NCBI RefSeq assembly: GCF_033101155.1
Contig: NZ_JAWMPX010000006.1
Coordinates: 124,001 to 188,000, forward strand
DNA: 64,000 bases
Direction: 5' to 3'
Origin: Tropicimonas sp033101155
GTDB lineage: Bacteria > Pseudomonadota > Alphaproteobacteria > Rhodobacterales > Rhodobacteraceae
The notes under the pieces are model-generated. The model was not told where the DNA came from, did not search any database, and saw only the letters and a program-made list of their open reading frames with translations. A program made the position numbers and the translations under genes. This document shows positions 8,300 to 17,170 of this stretch, in pieces (the stretch's first letter is position 1; each line of letters starts with the position of its first letter).

Positions 8300-10177
8300 A
8301 TGACGAAGAAGACACCGAAGCGCACACCCTTTTCCACCTTGTCGCGACGCAACGTGCTGACCATCGGCGCAATCGGCGCGACGGCGCTTGCCGCCCCGGC
8401 TGCGATCCGCAATCTCGGCGCCCGCCCGATGGGCCAATCGGTCAAGGAGAGCTACGACACCGACGTGCTGGTGGTCGGCAGCGGCTTTGCCGGCACCTTC
8501 GCCGCCGTCGCGGCGCGCCGGCAGGGACACCGGGTGCTGATGCTCGACAAGGGCTCGGTCGGCTGGTCCGGCCTCTCGCCCTGGGCTTCCGACAGCCGGC
8601 CCTTCGATCCGAGCATCTATGACCGCGACGAGTGGATGGAGAACCTTTCCACCAATTGTGAATACGTCAACGACCGCGGCTGGTTCGACATCTTCATGGA
8701 CGAGTCGCTCGACATTTTCGAGACCCTGGACAGCTGGGGCGTGCACAACTGCAAGCCCTTCGAGCGTTCAAAGGTCTTCCGCCGGGTGCTGCTGCAGGCC
8801 GGAGTCGAGATCGTTGAACGGGTGATGGTGAGCAGCCTGCTCAAGGACAGCGCGGACCGGGTCGGCGGCGCGGTGGGCTTCACCTTCGATGACAGCTCCG
8901 AGGACTGCCGCGCGGTCACCGTGACCGCGAAAACCACGATCCTGTGCACTGGCGCGGGCGGCTACAAGAGCCCGGGCTTCCCCAACTGGGGCCAGACCTT
9001 CGACGGCGACGCCATGGCCTATGAGGCCGGTGCCGCGATCACGGGCAAGGAATTCCACGACACCCACGGCACCTTCTCCAACTACTCCGCCGCCTCCTAT
9101 CAGAACTGGAGCTGGGCGCAGGAAGTGACCGGGGCCTTCATCATGGTCGGCCCGCCGGGCCGGGCAAATGGCGGATTGACCATCGACAGCGCGTTGCAAG
9201 CTGCCCAGAGCGGTGTGTCGAAAAACGGCGGCCCGCTCGCTGACGGTGTCGGCGCCGCAGGGAGCCCGCCACCGGAATTCGCGGCCATGGCCAAAGCCGC
9301 CGAGGAAAACCTCGCCTACAAGGGCAAGGGCTTCCTCGCCCGCGAGGACCTGATCCTCGATTTCGGCCTGCCCCCTGAAGGCCCGCCGCCGAGCGCGGGG
9401 TTCGACAAGGGCTACCATGTCGGCGGCGCCACGGCCGGCATGGGGGTGCACAAGTCCGAGGGCGTGTTCTGCGCCGATTACAGCTGCAAGGCCGACGGGG
9501 TCGAGGGGCTCTATGTGGCAGGCGACGCGCTCGGCTCGATGCTCTGCGGCGCCTCCTATCCGGGGCGCGGCTTCTCCTCTTACGGCTCCGCAATCCAGGG
9601 CCGGCGCGCCGGGAAATACGCCAGCGAGGCAGCGGCCGCGATGGATCCCGCCGAGATCGCGCAATCCGAGATCGACGCGAAGATCGCCGCCATGTGGGCA
9701 CCGCGCGAACGCGAGCAGGGCTATTCGCCCGACTGGGTGACGCAGGTGCTTCAGGCGACAATGACGCCCTTCCACATCCTCTACATCAAGGAGGAACGCC
9801 GCCTCGACGGCGCGCTCTCCTCCATCGAATACCTGCGCAAGCATATCGTGCCCAACCTCGTTGCCAGCACCGGCCACGAGCTGCGGCAGGCCCATGAAGC
9901 AGCGAACATGCTGCTCAATGCCGAGATGAAGCTGCGCGCGGGGCTCTATCGCACGGAAAGCCGCGGCACCCATTTCCGCGAGGATTACCCGGCGCGCAAC
10001 GATGACGACTGGCATTGCTGGGTGCTGATGCGCAAAGGCGCGGGCGACGACATGGAGATGTCGAAACACGCGCTGCCCGAGGCGTGGAAGCCCGACGTCT
10101 CGGTCAGCTATCGCGACGCCTATCCCCGCTCCTATCCGGGCGAAGACAGCTACCGCGCCACGCAACACGCTGGCTGA
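8300..10177 (+). CDS. Tat-exported FAD-dependent oxidoreductase (fumarate reductase/SDH flavoprotein type)
   Basis: 625 residues. A twin-arginine signal is visible (SRRNVLTIG followed by a hydrophobic run to about residue 38). The FAD-binding Rossmann motif is VLVVGSGFAGTFAAVAARR (about 55-75), and a second FAD signature LYVAGDALGS lies near 410. The C-terminal ESRGTHFREDYPARND is typical of fumarate reductase, succinate dehydrogenase and APS reductase flavoprotein subunits. There is no heme c motif. It starts a three-gene operon with a small ferredoxin and a membrane ferric-reductase-like flavoprotein. Fumarate-like or other small oxidised substrates are plausible; I cannot name one. An odd point is that a periplasmic flavoprotein is paired with a ferredoxin that has no export signal. 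Confidence 0.82.
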   Translation: MTKKTPKRTPFSTLSRRNVLTIGAIGATALAAPAAIRNLGARPMGQSVKESYDTDVLVVGSGFAGTFAAVAARRQGHRVLMLDKGSVGWSGLSPWASDSRPFDPSIYDRDEWMENLSTNCEYVNDRGWFDIFMDESLDIFETLDSWGVHNCKPFERSKVFRRVLLQAGVEIVERVMVSSLLKDSADRVGGAVGFTFDDSSEDCRAVTVTAKTTILCTGAGGYKSPGFPNWGQTFDGDAMAYEAGAAITGKEFHDTHGTFSNYSAASYQNWSWAQEVTGAFIMVGPPGRANGGLTIDSALQAAQSGVSKNGGPLADGVGAAGSPPPEFAAMAKAAEENLAYKGKGFLAREDLILDFGLPPEGPPPSAGFDKGYHVGGATAGMGVHKSEGVFCADYSCKADGVEGLYVAGDALGSMLCGASYPGRGFSSYGSAIQGRRAGKYASEAAAAMDPAEIAQSEIDAKIAAMWAPREREQGYSPDWVTQVLQATMTPFHILYIKEERRLDGALSSIEYLRKHIVPNLVASTGHELRQAHEAANMLLNAEMKLRAGLYRTESRGTHFREDYPARNDDDWHCWVLMRKGAGDDMEMSKHALPEAWKPDVSVSYRDAYPRSYPGEDSYRATQHAG

Positions 10178-10189
10178 AGGAGACCAGAC

Positions 10190-10405
10190 ATGGCCATAGA
10201 CCGAATCCACGGCTGCACCGGTTGCGGCAATTGCGTGCGCGCCTGCCCGACAGACGTGCTCCGGATGGACCCGGAGACCGGGCTCGCCATCATCGCCCAC
10301 CAGGAGGCCTGCCAGATCTGCCATCTCTGCCGGCTCTCCTGCCCGGTGGACGCCATCACGCTGACACCCGAGAAATCCATCCCGCCGATGGTTTCCTGGG
10401 CCTGA
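10190..10405 (+). CDS. 2[4Fe-4S] ferredoxin, AprB/dicluster type
   Basis: 71 residues. Two cluster motifs are complete: CTGCGNCVRACP near the N-terminus and CQICHLCRLSCP in the second half, each followed by the usual aliphatic residues. No signal peptide, so it is cytosolic unless it is carried out with the Tat-exported partner. It sits 12 nt after the flavoprotein gene, with AAGGAGA just before the ATG, and 14 nt before the membrane reductase. It probably passes electrons between the flavoprotein and another partner, as AprB does for AprA. Hitch-hiker export with the Tat substrate would resolve the topology problem but is speculation. Confidence 0.88.
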   Translation: MAIDRIHGCTGCGNCVRACPTDVLRMDPETGLAIIAHQEACQICHLCRLSCPVDAITLTPEKSIPPMVSWA

Positions 10406-10419
10406 CGGAGTTGACAGAC

Positions 10420-11793
10420 ATGACCGATATCACCCCCGACACGACACCGCGTTCTGGCCCCGGCTCCGGCCCCGTTACCTTCCCGCGCCTGCTCGTCCTG
10501 CTCTGCGCGCTGGTGCTGGTGCCCTATGGGCTGGCCCTTTCTCAGGGGCTGGAAATCCGCAACTTCTACACCGAGCTGGTCACGGCGCTGTCCATCGCCG
10601 GGCTGGCGGCGATGCTGCTGCAATTCGTCCTCGCCGGCCGGATCGGCTGGTTCCTGCGCCGCGCCGGGCTCGACCAGTCGATGCTGCTGCACCGAAGGGC
10701 CGGGCAGTGGATCGCGGCGCTGTTCTTCCTGCACCCCTTCCTCCTCGTGCTGCCCCGTTTCATCGTGGCACCGCAGCTCGCGGCTTCCGATATCTGGCTG
10801 ACCTTCACCGCCGCCGAAACCGCCACCGGCTTCTACGCCATGGCGCTCATGGCCGTTCTGGTGCTGGCCTCCGTCTTCAAGGACCGGCTGCCGATGCGCT
10901 ACGAGGCCTGGCGGCTCTCGCACGGGGTCGGCTTTGCCATCGTCGCGATCCTCGCCACCGACCACGCCATCACCAATGGCCGCCACGGTGTCTACAATGC
11001 CTGGTTCGACGCGATGTGGATCGCGCTCTGCGCCGCCGCCGTCGCCTCGCTGCTCGACACCTATCTCTGGCAGCCCTGGCGCCGCACGCGCCGCCCCTTT
11101 CGCGTCGCCGCCATCGAGCGTGGCAGCGCCCGCGACATGGTCCTGACAATCGAGAAGAACGGTGATTTCCCGCTCGACTTCAAACCCGGTCAGTTCGCCT
11201 GGATCAACACCTCCGGCCATGCCGGCAATCTCAGCGAACACCCCTTCTCCATCGCCTCCACGCCGCAGGACCTGCCGCGCCTCTCCTTCGTGATCCGCAA
11301 CCTGGGCGACTACACCTCCACCCTTGGCGAGATCGAGATCGGGCAGGATGTCTTCCTCGACGGGCCCTATGGCGACTTCACGCTGGACAGCGCGCCCGCG
11401 CCGGAGATCGTGCTCATCGCCGGCGGCGCCGGGATTGGCCCGATCCTCGGCCTGCTGCGCCAGCTGCGCGCGGAAGGACGGGACAGGCCAGTCCAGCTGA
11501 TCTATGGCAGCCGCACTCCTGAGGATGTCGTGGCCCGCGAAGAGATTGCCGCCACAGAAGCAGAGATGGCCGACTTCACTGCCACGCTGGTCTTGGAACA
11601 CGCGCCCGATGACAGCACCGAGAGCGGGCTCATCGACCGGATGCTGCTCTCGCGCGCACTCTCGGCCGACCAGATCGACAGCGCCGCCTTCTATGTTTGC
11701 GGCCCGCCGCTCATGACCCGGCTCGTCACCCGCACCCTGCGATCGCTGGGCGTCGCGCGGCAGCGCATCCGCTATGAGCACCTGTCCTTCTGA
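10420..11793 (+). CDS. ferric-reductase-like transmembrane flavoprotein (FRD/NOX type) with FAD- and NAD-binding domains
   Basis: 457 residues. About six membrane helices lie in residues 20-215 with histidines placed for transmembrane heme b (LLHRRAGQW, FFLHPF, LSHGVGFA, TDHAITNG). A ferredoxin-reductase module follows: FAD-binding EHPFSIAST (about 275), a pyrophosphate-binding GGAGIGPILGLLRQL and the C-terminal FYVCGPPLMTRLV of NAD(P)H-binding domains. It would take electrons from cytosolic NAD(P)H, pass them through heme and deliver them to the periplasmic side, where the first gene's flavoprotein resides. The start follows the ferredoxin stop by 14 nt. The family covers ferric reductases, NADPH oxidases and MsrQ-like proteins; the precise acceptor is inferred from the operon. 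Confidence 0.82.
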   Translation: MTDITPDTTPRSGPGSGPVTFPRLLVLLCALVLVPYGLALSQGLEIRNFYTELVTALSIAGLAAMLLQFVLAGRIGWFLRRAGLDQSMLLHRRAGQWIAALFFLHPFLLVLPRFIVAPQLAASDIWLTFTAAETATGFYAMALMAVLVLASVFKDRLPMRYEAWRLSHGVGFAIVAILATDHAITNGRHGVYNAWFDAMWIALCAAAVASLLDTYLWQPWRRTRRPFRVAAIERGSARDMVLTIEKNGDFPLDFKPGQFAWINTSGHAGNLSEHPFSIASTPQDLPRLSFVIRNLGDYTSTLGEIEIGQDVFLDGPYGDFTLDSAPAPEIVLIAGGAGIGPILGLLRQLRAEGRDRPVQLIYGSRTPEDVVAREEIAATEAEMADFTATLVLEHAPDDSTESGLIDRMLLSRALSADQIDSAAFYVCGPPLMTRLVTRTLRSLGVARQRIRYEHLSF

Positions 11794-13028
11794 TGCCAGC
11801 GCATGACATCACAGGGACACAAGCCCCCCTCGGCCAATCCGTCCTCGGACGCCGGGGGATGCTGTTCCTGCTGATCATCCTGGCCGCCTTCCCATCGGTC
11901 ACGATGGATCTCTACCTGCCCGCGCTGCCGCAGATCGTGGACAATCTCCAGACCAGCCGCAGCGCGGTCAACCTGACGCTGGGCGCCTATATGGTCGCCT
12001 ATGCCTGCGGGATGCTGTTCTGGGGTCCGCTCAGCGAACGGTTCGGGCGCAAACCGATCCTGCTGGCCGGGCTTGTCATCTATATCCTCGCCAGCCTCGG
12101 CTGCATGGCTGCGCCCGGTATCGACACGCTGGTCGCCTTCCGGGTTCTGCAGGGCTTCGGCGGGGGCGGCGTTACGGTGGTGCAGACCGCCATCGTCAAG
12201 GATCTCCATGAGGGCCGGGAACGGGAGCGCATCATGGCGACCGTCATGTCGCTGGTGATCATCGCGCCAATCGTCGCGCCGGTGCTGGGTGCCTTCCTGC
12301 TCAAGATCGGCTCATGGCGGGCGATGTTCCTCGTGTTGACCCTCTTTGGCGCCTTCGCCACGATCCTCGTCACGCTCTACCGCGAGACCCTGCCCGAACG
12401 CCAACAGGGGCCACTCCTTGCCTCCTGGCTCCGGCTCGGCACGGTTCTGCGCAACCCGCGCTTCGCGTATCTGCTGCTGATCTTCGGCCTCGCGCCGATG
12501 TGCCTGATGTCCTTCATCGGCAGCGCCGCCTTCATCTATGTCGACGGGTTCGGGCTCTCCGAACAGGGATTCAGCCTGATATTCGCTCTGAACGCGGTCG
12601 GCGCGCTGGCCGGACCAACGCTCTACATGAGGCTGTCGCGCGTGGTGCCGGTGCAACGCATCATCCTCGGCGGCTTTCTCGTGATCTCTACGGGCGGCGT
12701 GTTGATCGCCCTCTTCGGCGCCGTCTCGCCCTGGCTCTTCGCGGCGCTGGTCGCGATCTCGACCATCGCAGTGATCGTGCTGCGCGTGCCCGGCGCGAAC
12801 CTGCTGCTGGAACAGCAGCGGAGCGATACCGGCTCGGCCGCTGCCCTGATCCATTTCACCACGATGATGCTGGGCGCGGTGGGGGTTCAGATCGTGGTCG
12901 CCCATACCGGGGACCTGTCCCGAACGCTCGGGTTGCTTTTCGTGGTCATCGGTGTGAGCTGCGCGATCCTCTGGAGACTGGTCCAGAACCGGCCTTTCGT
13001 GGCCGAGAAGGTCACGCGCCCAGGCTGA
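11793..13028 (+). CDS. Bcr/CflA-family MFS multidrug exporter
   Basis: 411 residues with about 12 membrane helices. The N-terminal helix ends with the drug:proton antiporter signature TMDLYLPALPQI. The loop-2 motif GPLSERFGRKPILLAG and the motif-C-like region around helix 5 (VMSLVIIAPIVAPVLGAFL) are both present, as in Bcr/CflA proteins. Its ATG overlaps the TGA of the membrane reductase (TGATG), so it is translationally coupled to the redox operon. That suggests the exported compound may be a product or toxic substrate of that module. The substrate cannot be predicted. Confidence 0.85.
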   Translation: MPAHDITGTQAPLGQSVLGRRGMLFLLIILAAFPSVTMDLYLPALPQIVDNLQTSRSAVNLTLGAYMVAYACGMLFWGPLSERFGRKPILLAGLVIYILASLGCMAAPGIDTLVAFRVLQGFGGGGVTVVQTAIVKDLHEGRERERIMATVMSLVIIAPIVAPVLGAFLLKIGSWRAMFLVLTLFGAFATILVTLYRETLPERQQGPLLASWLRLGTVLRNPRFAYLLLIFGLAPMCLMSFIGSAAFIYVDGFGLSEQGFSLIFALNAVGALAGPTLYMRLSRVVPVQRIILGGFLVISTGGVLIALFGAVSPWLFAALVAISTIAVIVLRVPGANLLLEQQRSDTGSAAALIHFTTMMLGAVGVQIVVAHTGDLSRTLGLLFVVIGVSCAILWRLVQNRPFVAEKVTRPG

Positions 13029-13059
13029 ACCGCGACGTGCGGCCAGCCGATGGGCGCGT

Positions 13060-13296
13060 TCACTTGTCCTTTTGCCCCCAGGGGCCGGGAACGGTGTCGC
13101 GCCCTTCGGAATTCTCCACGCCGGTCATCTCGTCTTCGCCCGTCCGGTCCACGCTATAGGCCTGGTTCGTGTCGTGGTTCTCGCCGTTCACATCGTCCTC
13201 GGGTCCGGCCCAGGGATTATTATGCGCCGCCATCGATGCCGTTGCGGTGAAGATCGCCACCAAGGCAATCTGCGTCATGCGCTTCGTCATCTTCAT
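13060..13296 (-). CDS. small secreted acidic protein, unknown function
   Basis: 78 residues. The first 23 look like a signal peptide (basic start, IALVAIFTATASMAA). The mature part is short, acidic and rich in Asp, Glu, Asn and Gly (NPWAGPEDDVNGENHDTN), ends PWGQKDK, has no cysteine and no predicted fold. A GGAGACGAGC stretch precedes the ATG. It stands alone between the convergent MFS gene and the symporter gene. I do not recognise it; a disordered, possibly cation-binding, periplasmic peptide fits what is seen. Confidence 0.6.
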   Translation of the reverse strand: MKMTKRMTQIALVAIFTATASMAAHNNPWAGPEDDVNGENHDTNQAYSVDRTGEDEMTGVENSEGRDTVPGPWGQKDK

Positions 13297-13495
13297 CGCT
13301 CGTCTCCTCGCTCAATCCTTTTTTGTCTCTGGACGGTTTCCTGCGCCCGAGCCCGCGCGGACCATAAATTCGCGAAAAGGAATGTACATATTCCAAACGC
13401 CGGCAACCTGACCGCCCGGCGGTATCCTGCTTGGCCGTCCGCATCTTTTCGCCAAACCGGCGGTTCGCCGGAAACAGGCCGCTCCAGACGCGCAC

Positions 13496-13528
13496 GAAAA
13501 AGACCGCCGCCCGGAATACGGGCGGCGG
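13496..13528 (-). terminator. Rho-independent terminator of the sodium:solute symporter gene
   Basis: CCGCCGCCCG (13504-13513), loop GAATA, CGGGCGGCGG (13519-13528). On the minus strand the stem is followed by TCTTTTTC, a good T-run, 24 nt beyond the symporter stop. Confidence 0.85.
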
Positions 13529-13551
13529 CCTGAAGCGCGGTTTCGCGCGGT

Positions 13552-15333
13552 TTATTTCGCCGGGAGCCCCTGCTTGGAGGAGTATTTCAGCAAAGCCCCG
13601 ATGAGCAGGACGATGCCGCCGGTGATGGAGAAACCGAGCACGGCGATCGCATAGTCGCCATCCGGCTGCGGGATCAGCGGCAGCAGGAAGATCGTGCCAC
13701 CATAGATCATCGCCAGCGTGCCCAGCTTGTTGCGCTGCTCACGGTCGGTGTCGCTCACGCCCTCTTCGGAGACGACCGGGGTCGCGATATCCTCGAAGAA
13801 CTCGTCCACCTCTACGTGCCGGCGTTCCGTCAGCCCGTTATAGAAGCGCTTGGTCCAGAAGAAGAAGCCGGTGGTGACGGTCAGGTGCAGGAACATCGAG
13901 ACGATGAAGACAAGGTCCGTCTTTTCCCGAGAGGTGAACTCCACCCCGAAGATCCCGCCCAGAAGGTCCGGCGTCAGCACGTATTTCGACGCCAGCGATA
14001 TGCAGATACCGAGCAGCACCGTCGCCCAGGGCGCCCAATCCGGCACCTTCTTGACGAAGACCGCGAGGAAGAGCGGGATCAGGATCGGCATCTGGATCAG
14101 GCTGCCCATCTGCAACATGATATCAAAGAGGCTGAGTTCCTTCAGGGAGGCGATGAAGAGTCCGACCAATACGATCACGCAGCCGAAGAGGAAGGTGATG
14201 ACCTTGCCGACCAGCATCAGTTCCTTGTCGGTCGCGGTGCCGCGCTTGATCACCGGCTGGTAGAAATTCATGCACATGATGCCGGCGGATCGGTTTAGCC
14301 CCGAGTCCATCGAAGACATGGTGGCCGAGAAGAGCGCCGCCATCATGATCCCGACCATGCCCACCGGCATGAGGAAGTCGACGAAGGCGAGATAGGCCGC
14401 GTCGGCCGCCTTGCCGCCCAGGGTCGGATAGGTCTCGGCGAGGTCGATACCGGCGCCAGCTGCGGCCATCGGCGGCAAGAACCAGATGAAGGTACCGCAG
14501 AACATCAGCACCGAGGCCAGCAGGGCGGCCTTCTTGGCGTGGCTGCTGTCTTTCGCCACGAGGTAGCGCGCGGCGTCATAGAGGTTGTTGGTGGAGAATA
14601 TCTGCTTGGAGATCGACATGAGCGCCCAGACGAAGAACAACCCGACATAGGTGATATCGTTCAGGAACAGGTCGTTGGGGAACTGGGTGATCACGTTGGA
14701 AACGCCGACTTCGATGAAGACGAAGATCGTCGCCGTGACCGAGATCGCCATGATCACCAGCATCTGCACATAGTCAGAGGCGACCACGGCCCAGGCCCCG
14801 CCCGTCAACGAGACGAACATGACGATGAAGCCGGTGATGATGATCGTCGCTTCGATGGGGATGCCAAAGACTGCCGAGGTGAAGATCGCGAGGCCGTTGA
14901 GCCAGATGCCGGCCTGGATAACGCCGAGCGGCACTTGCGCCCAGGTAAAGAATTGTTCGTTTACAGGGCCATAGCGCCGCCGGATTGCATCCACTGGTGT
15001 GATACAGCGTGTCTGTCGGAACATCTCGGCGATGAGCAGGAAGGAGATGTAATATCCCACCGCGTTGCCGATGAAGATGACGGCCACCGACAGCCCGTCA
15101 GTATAGGCCTTGCCGGCTGCGCCGGTGAAGGTCCAGGCGGAGAACTGCACCATGAAGGCCGAGGCGCCGGTCATCCACCACAGCAGCTTGCCGCCGCCGC
15201 GAAAATAGTTGCTCGGATTGTTGGATTTCCCGCTGAAGAGAAAGCCGATCGCAATGATGAAGGCCAGATAGAGGACGACAATCGCCAGATCCACGCGTCG
15301 CTCAAACAGCGACATAACCACTTCGTTTTCCAT
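13552..15333 (-). CDS. sodium:solute symporter (SSS family)
   Basis: 593 residues with about 13-14 membrane helices. The N-terminus LAIVVLYLAFIIAIGFLFSG and the following FRGGGKLLWWMTGASAFMVQFSAWTFTGAAGKAYTDG are typical of the SSS family. The motif ALFSATMSSMDSGLNRSAGI corresponds to the sodium-site helix. It is longer than a 500-residue SSS core because of an extra hydrophilic segment near 490-540 and a final membrane pair. I chose the ATG at 15333, preceded by GGGGGG, over an upstream in-frame start. Substrates in the family range from sugars and amino acids to acetate; nothing here decides. Single gene with its own terminator. Confidence 0.85.
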   Translation of the reverse strand: MENEVVMSLFERRVDLAIVVLYLAFIIAIGFLFSGKSNNPSNYFRGGGKLLWWMTGASAFMVQFSAWTFTGAAGKAYTDGLSVAVIFIGNAVGYYISFLLIAEMFRQTRCITPVDAIRRRYGPVNEQFFTWAQVPLGVIQAGIWLNGLAIFTSAVFGIPIEATIIITGFIVMFVSLTGGAWAVVASDYVQMLVIMAISVTATIFVFIEVGVSNVITQFPNDLFLNDITYVGLFFVWALMSISKQIFSTNNLYDAARYLVAKDSSHAKKAALLASVLMFCGTFIWFLPPMAAAGAGIDLAETYPTLGGKAADAAYLAFVDFLMPVGMVGIMMAALFSATMSSMDSGLNRSAGIMCMNFYQPVIKRGTATDKELMLVGKVITFLFGCVIVLVGLFIASLKELSLFDIMLQMGSLIQMPILIPLFLAVFVKKVPDWAPWATVLLGICISLASKYVLTPDLLGGIFGVEFTSREKTDLVFIVSMFLHLTVTTGFFFWTKRFYNGLTERRHVEVDEFFEDIATPVVSEEGVSDTDREQRNKLGTLAMIYGGTIFLLPLIPQPDGDYAIAVLGFSITGGIVLLIGALLKYSSKQGLPAK

Positions 15334-15814
15334 GGACCCCCCGTCCAACAAAAAAGATACATACGGCCATGGGTTAGCATGACGGCGTCGCTCGCGCGAG
15401 AGTTGAGTGTCTTTCGCGTCCGCCATTTCTCCGGCCTGCGCCGGACCTACCGCAGGTAGATACAGGGCGGTTCACTTCAAGTCCCGCGAGTGCGTGACAG
15501 GCACCGGTCGATGTCTGCCGGCTGAAACGAGATCTGTTCGGGAGTGATCGGCGGGTGTTCCAGACCGCGTGCCCGCCTGCACGGTGTTCCAGCGCACAGG
15601 CCTGACCAAAACCGCTGAAGGACGGGTCGCGACGCCGCCGTCCGCGGCCACCGGCAGCTTCGACTTCGACATCGAACGCCGCTCGCACCCGGCCGCGGTC
15701 TGGTGAGCGAGGTCGAGCACGACATGTCCCGTACCGGCCCATGCAATCCCCCGACGACGATGGCAGCATCTTTGTCAGGCGCACGCGATATTGCCCCACC
15801 CGTCATCGAAGCTG
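15334..15814. other. intergenic region, no supported gene
   Basis: 481 bp between two minus-strand genes. It carries the symporter promoter and the 3' side of the sensor kinase. Short open frames exist on both strands but lack ribosome sites and recognisable protein features. CTCGCGCGAG near 15395 is a small palindrome without context. Confidence 0.4.
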
Positions 15815-17170
15815 TCATCCAGCGCGGTTGCGCGCCGGAAGCGCCACGCGCACCTCGATCCCCTCCGCACGGCCGGGGGCCGGTGAGCGCAGCTCCAGCA
15901 CCGCGTCGGCCCGCTCCGCGATTGTACGGACAATCGCAAGGCCGAGCCCTGTTCCCGCTCGCGCGCCGCCGGCGCGGGCAAAGCGCGCCGTGAGCCGATC
16001 CAGGTCCGCCTGCGGGATGACCGGTCCGGCACTCGAGACCGTCAGCACTGCCGGTTCGACCAGCCCGATGCGGATCGGCGCCCCGGTCGTTCCGTGCTTC
16101 AACGCATTCTCGATCAGGTTGCGCAGCAGGATACCGAACGCATCAGGGTCCAGATCGGACAGGATCGGCGCCTCGGCGAGAGTCAGATGCAACCGCCCCT
16201 CGACGTCAAGCCGCTCGAAATCCCCGACAATCATCTCGAGGATCGGGCGCAGGTCCGTCTCGGTTCCGGTCCGCAACTGCGCGCCCTCTGCCCGCGCCAT
16301 CTGCAACAGCTTCTCCGAGAGCCCGTTGAGGCGCTTCAGCGTGGTCTCGATCTCCTGCGCGCGGGACGCGGCCTTGGGGTCGCCGGTCTCCACCTGCAGC
16401 CGTTGCGCCTGTGCGATGGCCCCCGCCACTGGCGTGCGCAACTCATGGGCTGCATTGGCGGCGAAGCTGCGTTCAGCCTCGAAAGCAGCGGCGAGGCGGG
16501 CGAGCAACCCGTCGATGCTGCCGACGATCGGGGTAAGCTCGCTGGGCAGGTCACGATCGCCCAGCGGGGCAAGATTGCGGGATGACCGGGCCTCGAGGTC
16601 CCGGCGCAATTGCCGCATCGGCGCAAGGCTGCGGCCAACCACGAGGAAGATCACGACAAGGCTCGGCGGGATGACCAGCAGCAGCGGCAGGCTCAGGCGG
16701 ATCGCGATCTCGCGGGTCTGGGCCTCGCGTCGCGACAATGGCTCTGCCACTACGATGGTCAGCCGTTCCTCGCCCCGCGGCGCGCTGTCAAAGAAGAGCG
16801 CATGCTCCTCGGTCTGGCCAAAGCCGCGCCTCTCGAAGGCTGGAAACTGCGCAGGGTCTGCGCCCTCCGATTGCAGGATCACATCGCCCTCCGACCCCAG
16901 GATGACGAAGGCGAAACGGTCCACATCCGCCGTTTCCGCGACAACCCGCGCCCCGTCGTTCTTCCCCGATTGCGGTGGCCGCCGCTCGGGACCGGCACCA
17001 ACGAGGCGCAGGAGCCGGCGCGCGCTGTCGCGCAGGGCGCTGTCATAGACCCCGTCCAGTTCCACGCGCAGCTTCTGCGTCGTATAGGCCACCGAACCCA
17101 GCCACATCACGCTCACCGCGAGCCCGACCGTGAGCGCAAGGCGCAACTGGAGGGAGCGCGGCCTCCTCAT
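15815..17170 (-). CDS. sensor histidine kinase of an OmpR-type two-component system
   Basis: 451 residues. A membrane helix lies near residues 10-30, a periplasmic loop of about 130 residues follows, and a second helix lies near 170-190 (LPLLLVIPPSLVVIFLVVG). Then come a HAMP-like linker, the HisKA domain with FAANAAHELRTPVAG and an ATPase domain with LRNLIENALKHG and GTGLGLAIVRTIAERAD. Its ATG overlaps the TGA of the response regulator gene (ATGA), so both are co-translated. The pair is divergent from an RND efflux operon, which it probably controls, in the manner of QseC/PmrB-like kinases. The inducing signal is unknown. Confidence 0.88.
   Translation of the reverse strand: MRRPRSLQLRLALTVGLAVSVMWLGSVAYTTQKLRVELDGVYDSALRDSARRLLRLVGAGPERRPPQSGKNDGARVVAETADVDRFAFVILGSEGDVILQSEGADPAQFPAFERRGFGQTEEHALFFDSAPRGEERLTIVVAEPLSRREAQTREIAIRLSLPLLLVIPPSLVVIFLVVGRSLAPMRQLRRDLEARSSRNLAPLGDRDLPSELTPIVGSIDGLLARLAAAFEAERSFAANAAHELRTPVAGAIAQAQRLQVETGDPKAASRAQEIETTLKRLNGLSEKLLQMARAEGAQLRTGTETDLRPILEMIVGDFERLDVEGRLHLTLAEAPILSDLDPDAFGILLRNLIENALKHGTTGAPIRIGLVEPAVLTVSSAGPVIPQADLDRLTARFARAGGARAGTGLGLAIVRTIAERADAVLELRSPAPGRAEGIEVRVALPARNRAG

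Noticed and set aside
15477..15818. Small gene between the symporter and the sensor kinase
   Set aside because: Overlapping frames on both strands with no ribosome site and no recognisable protein features.
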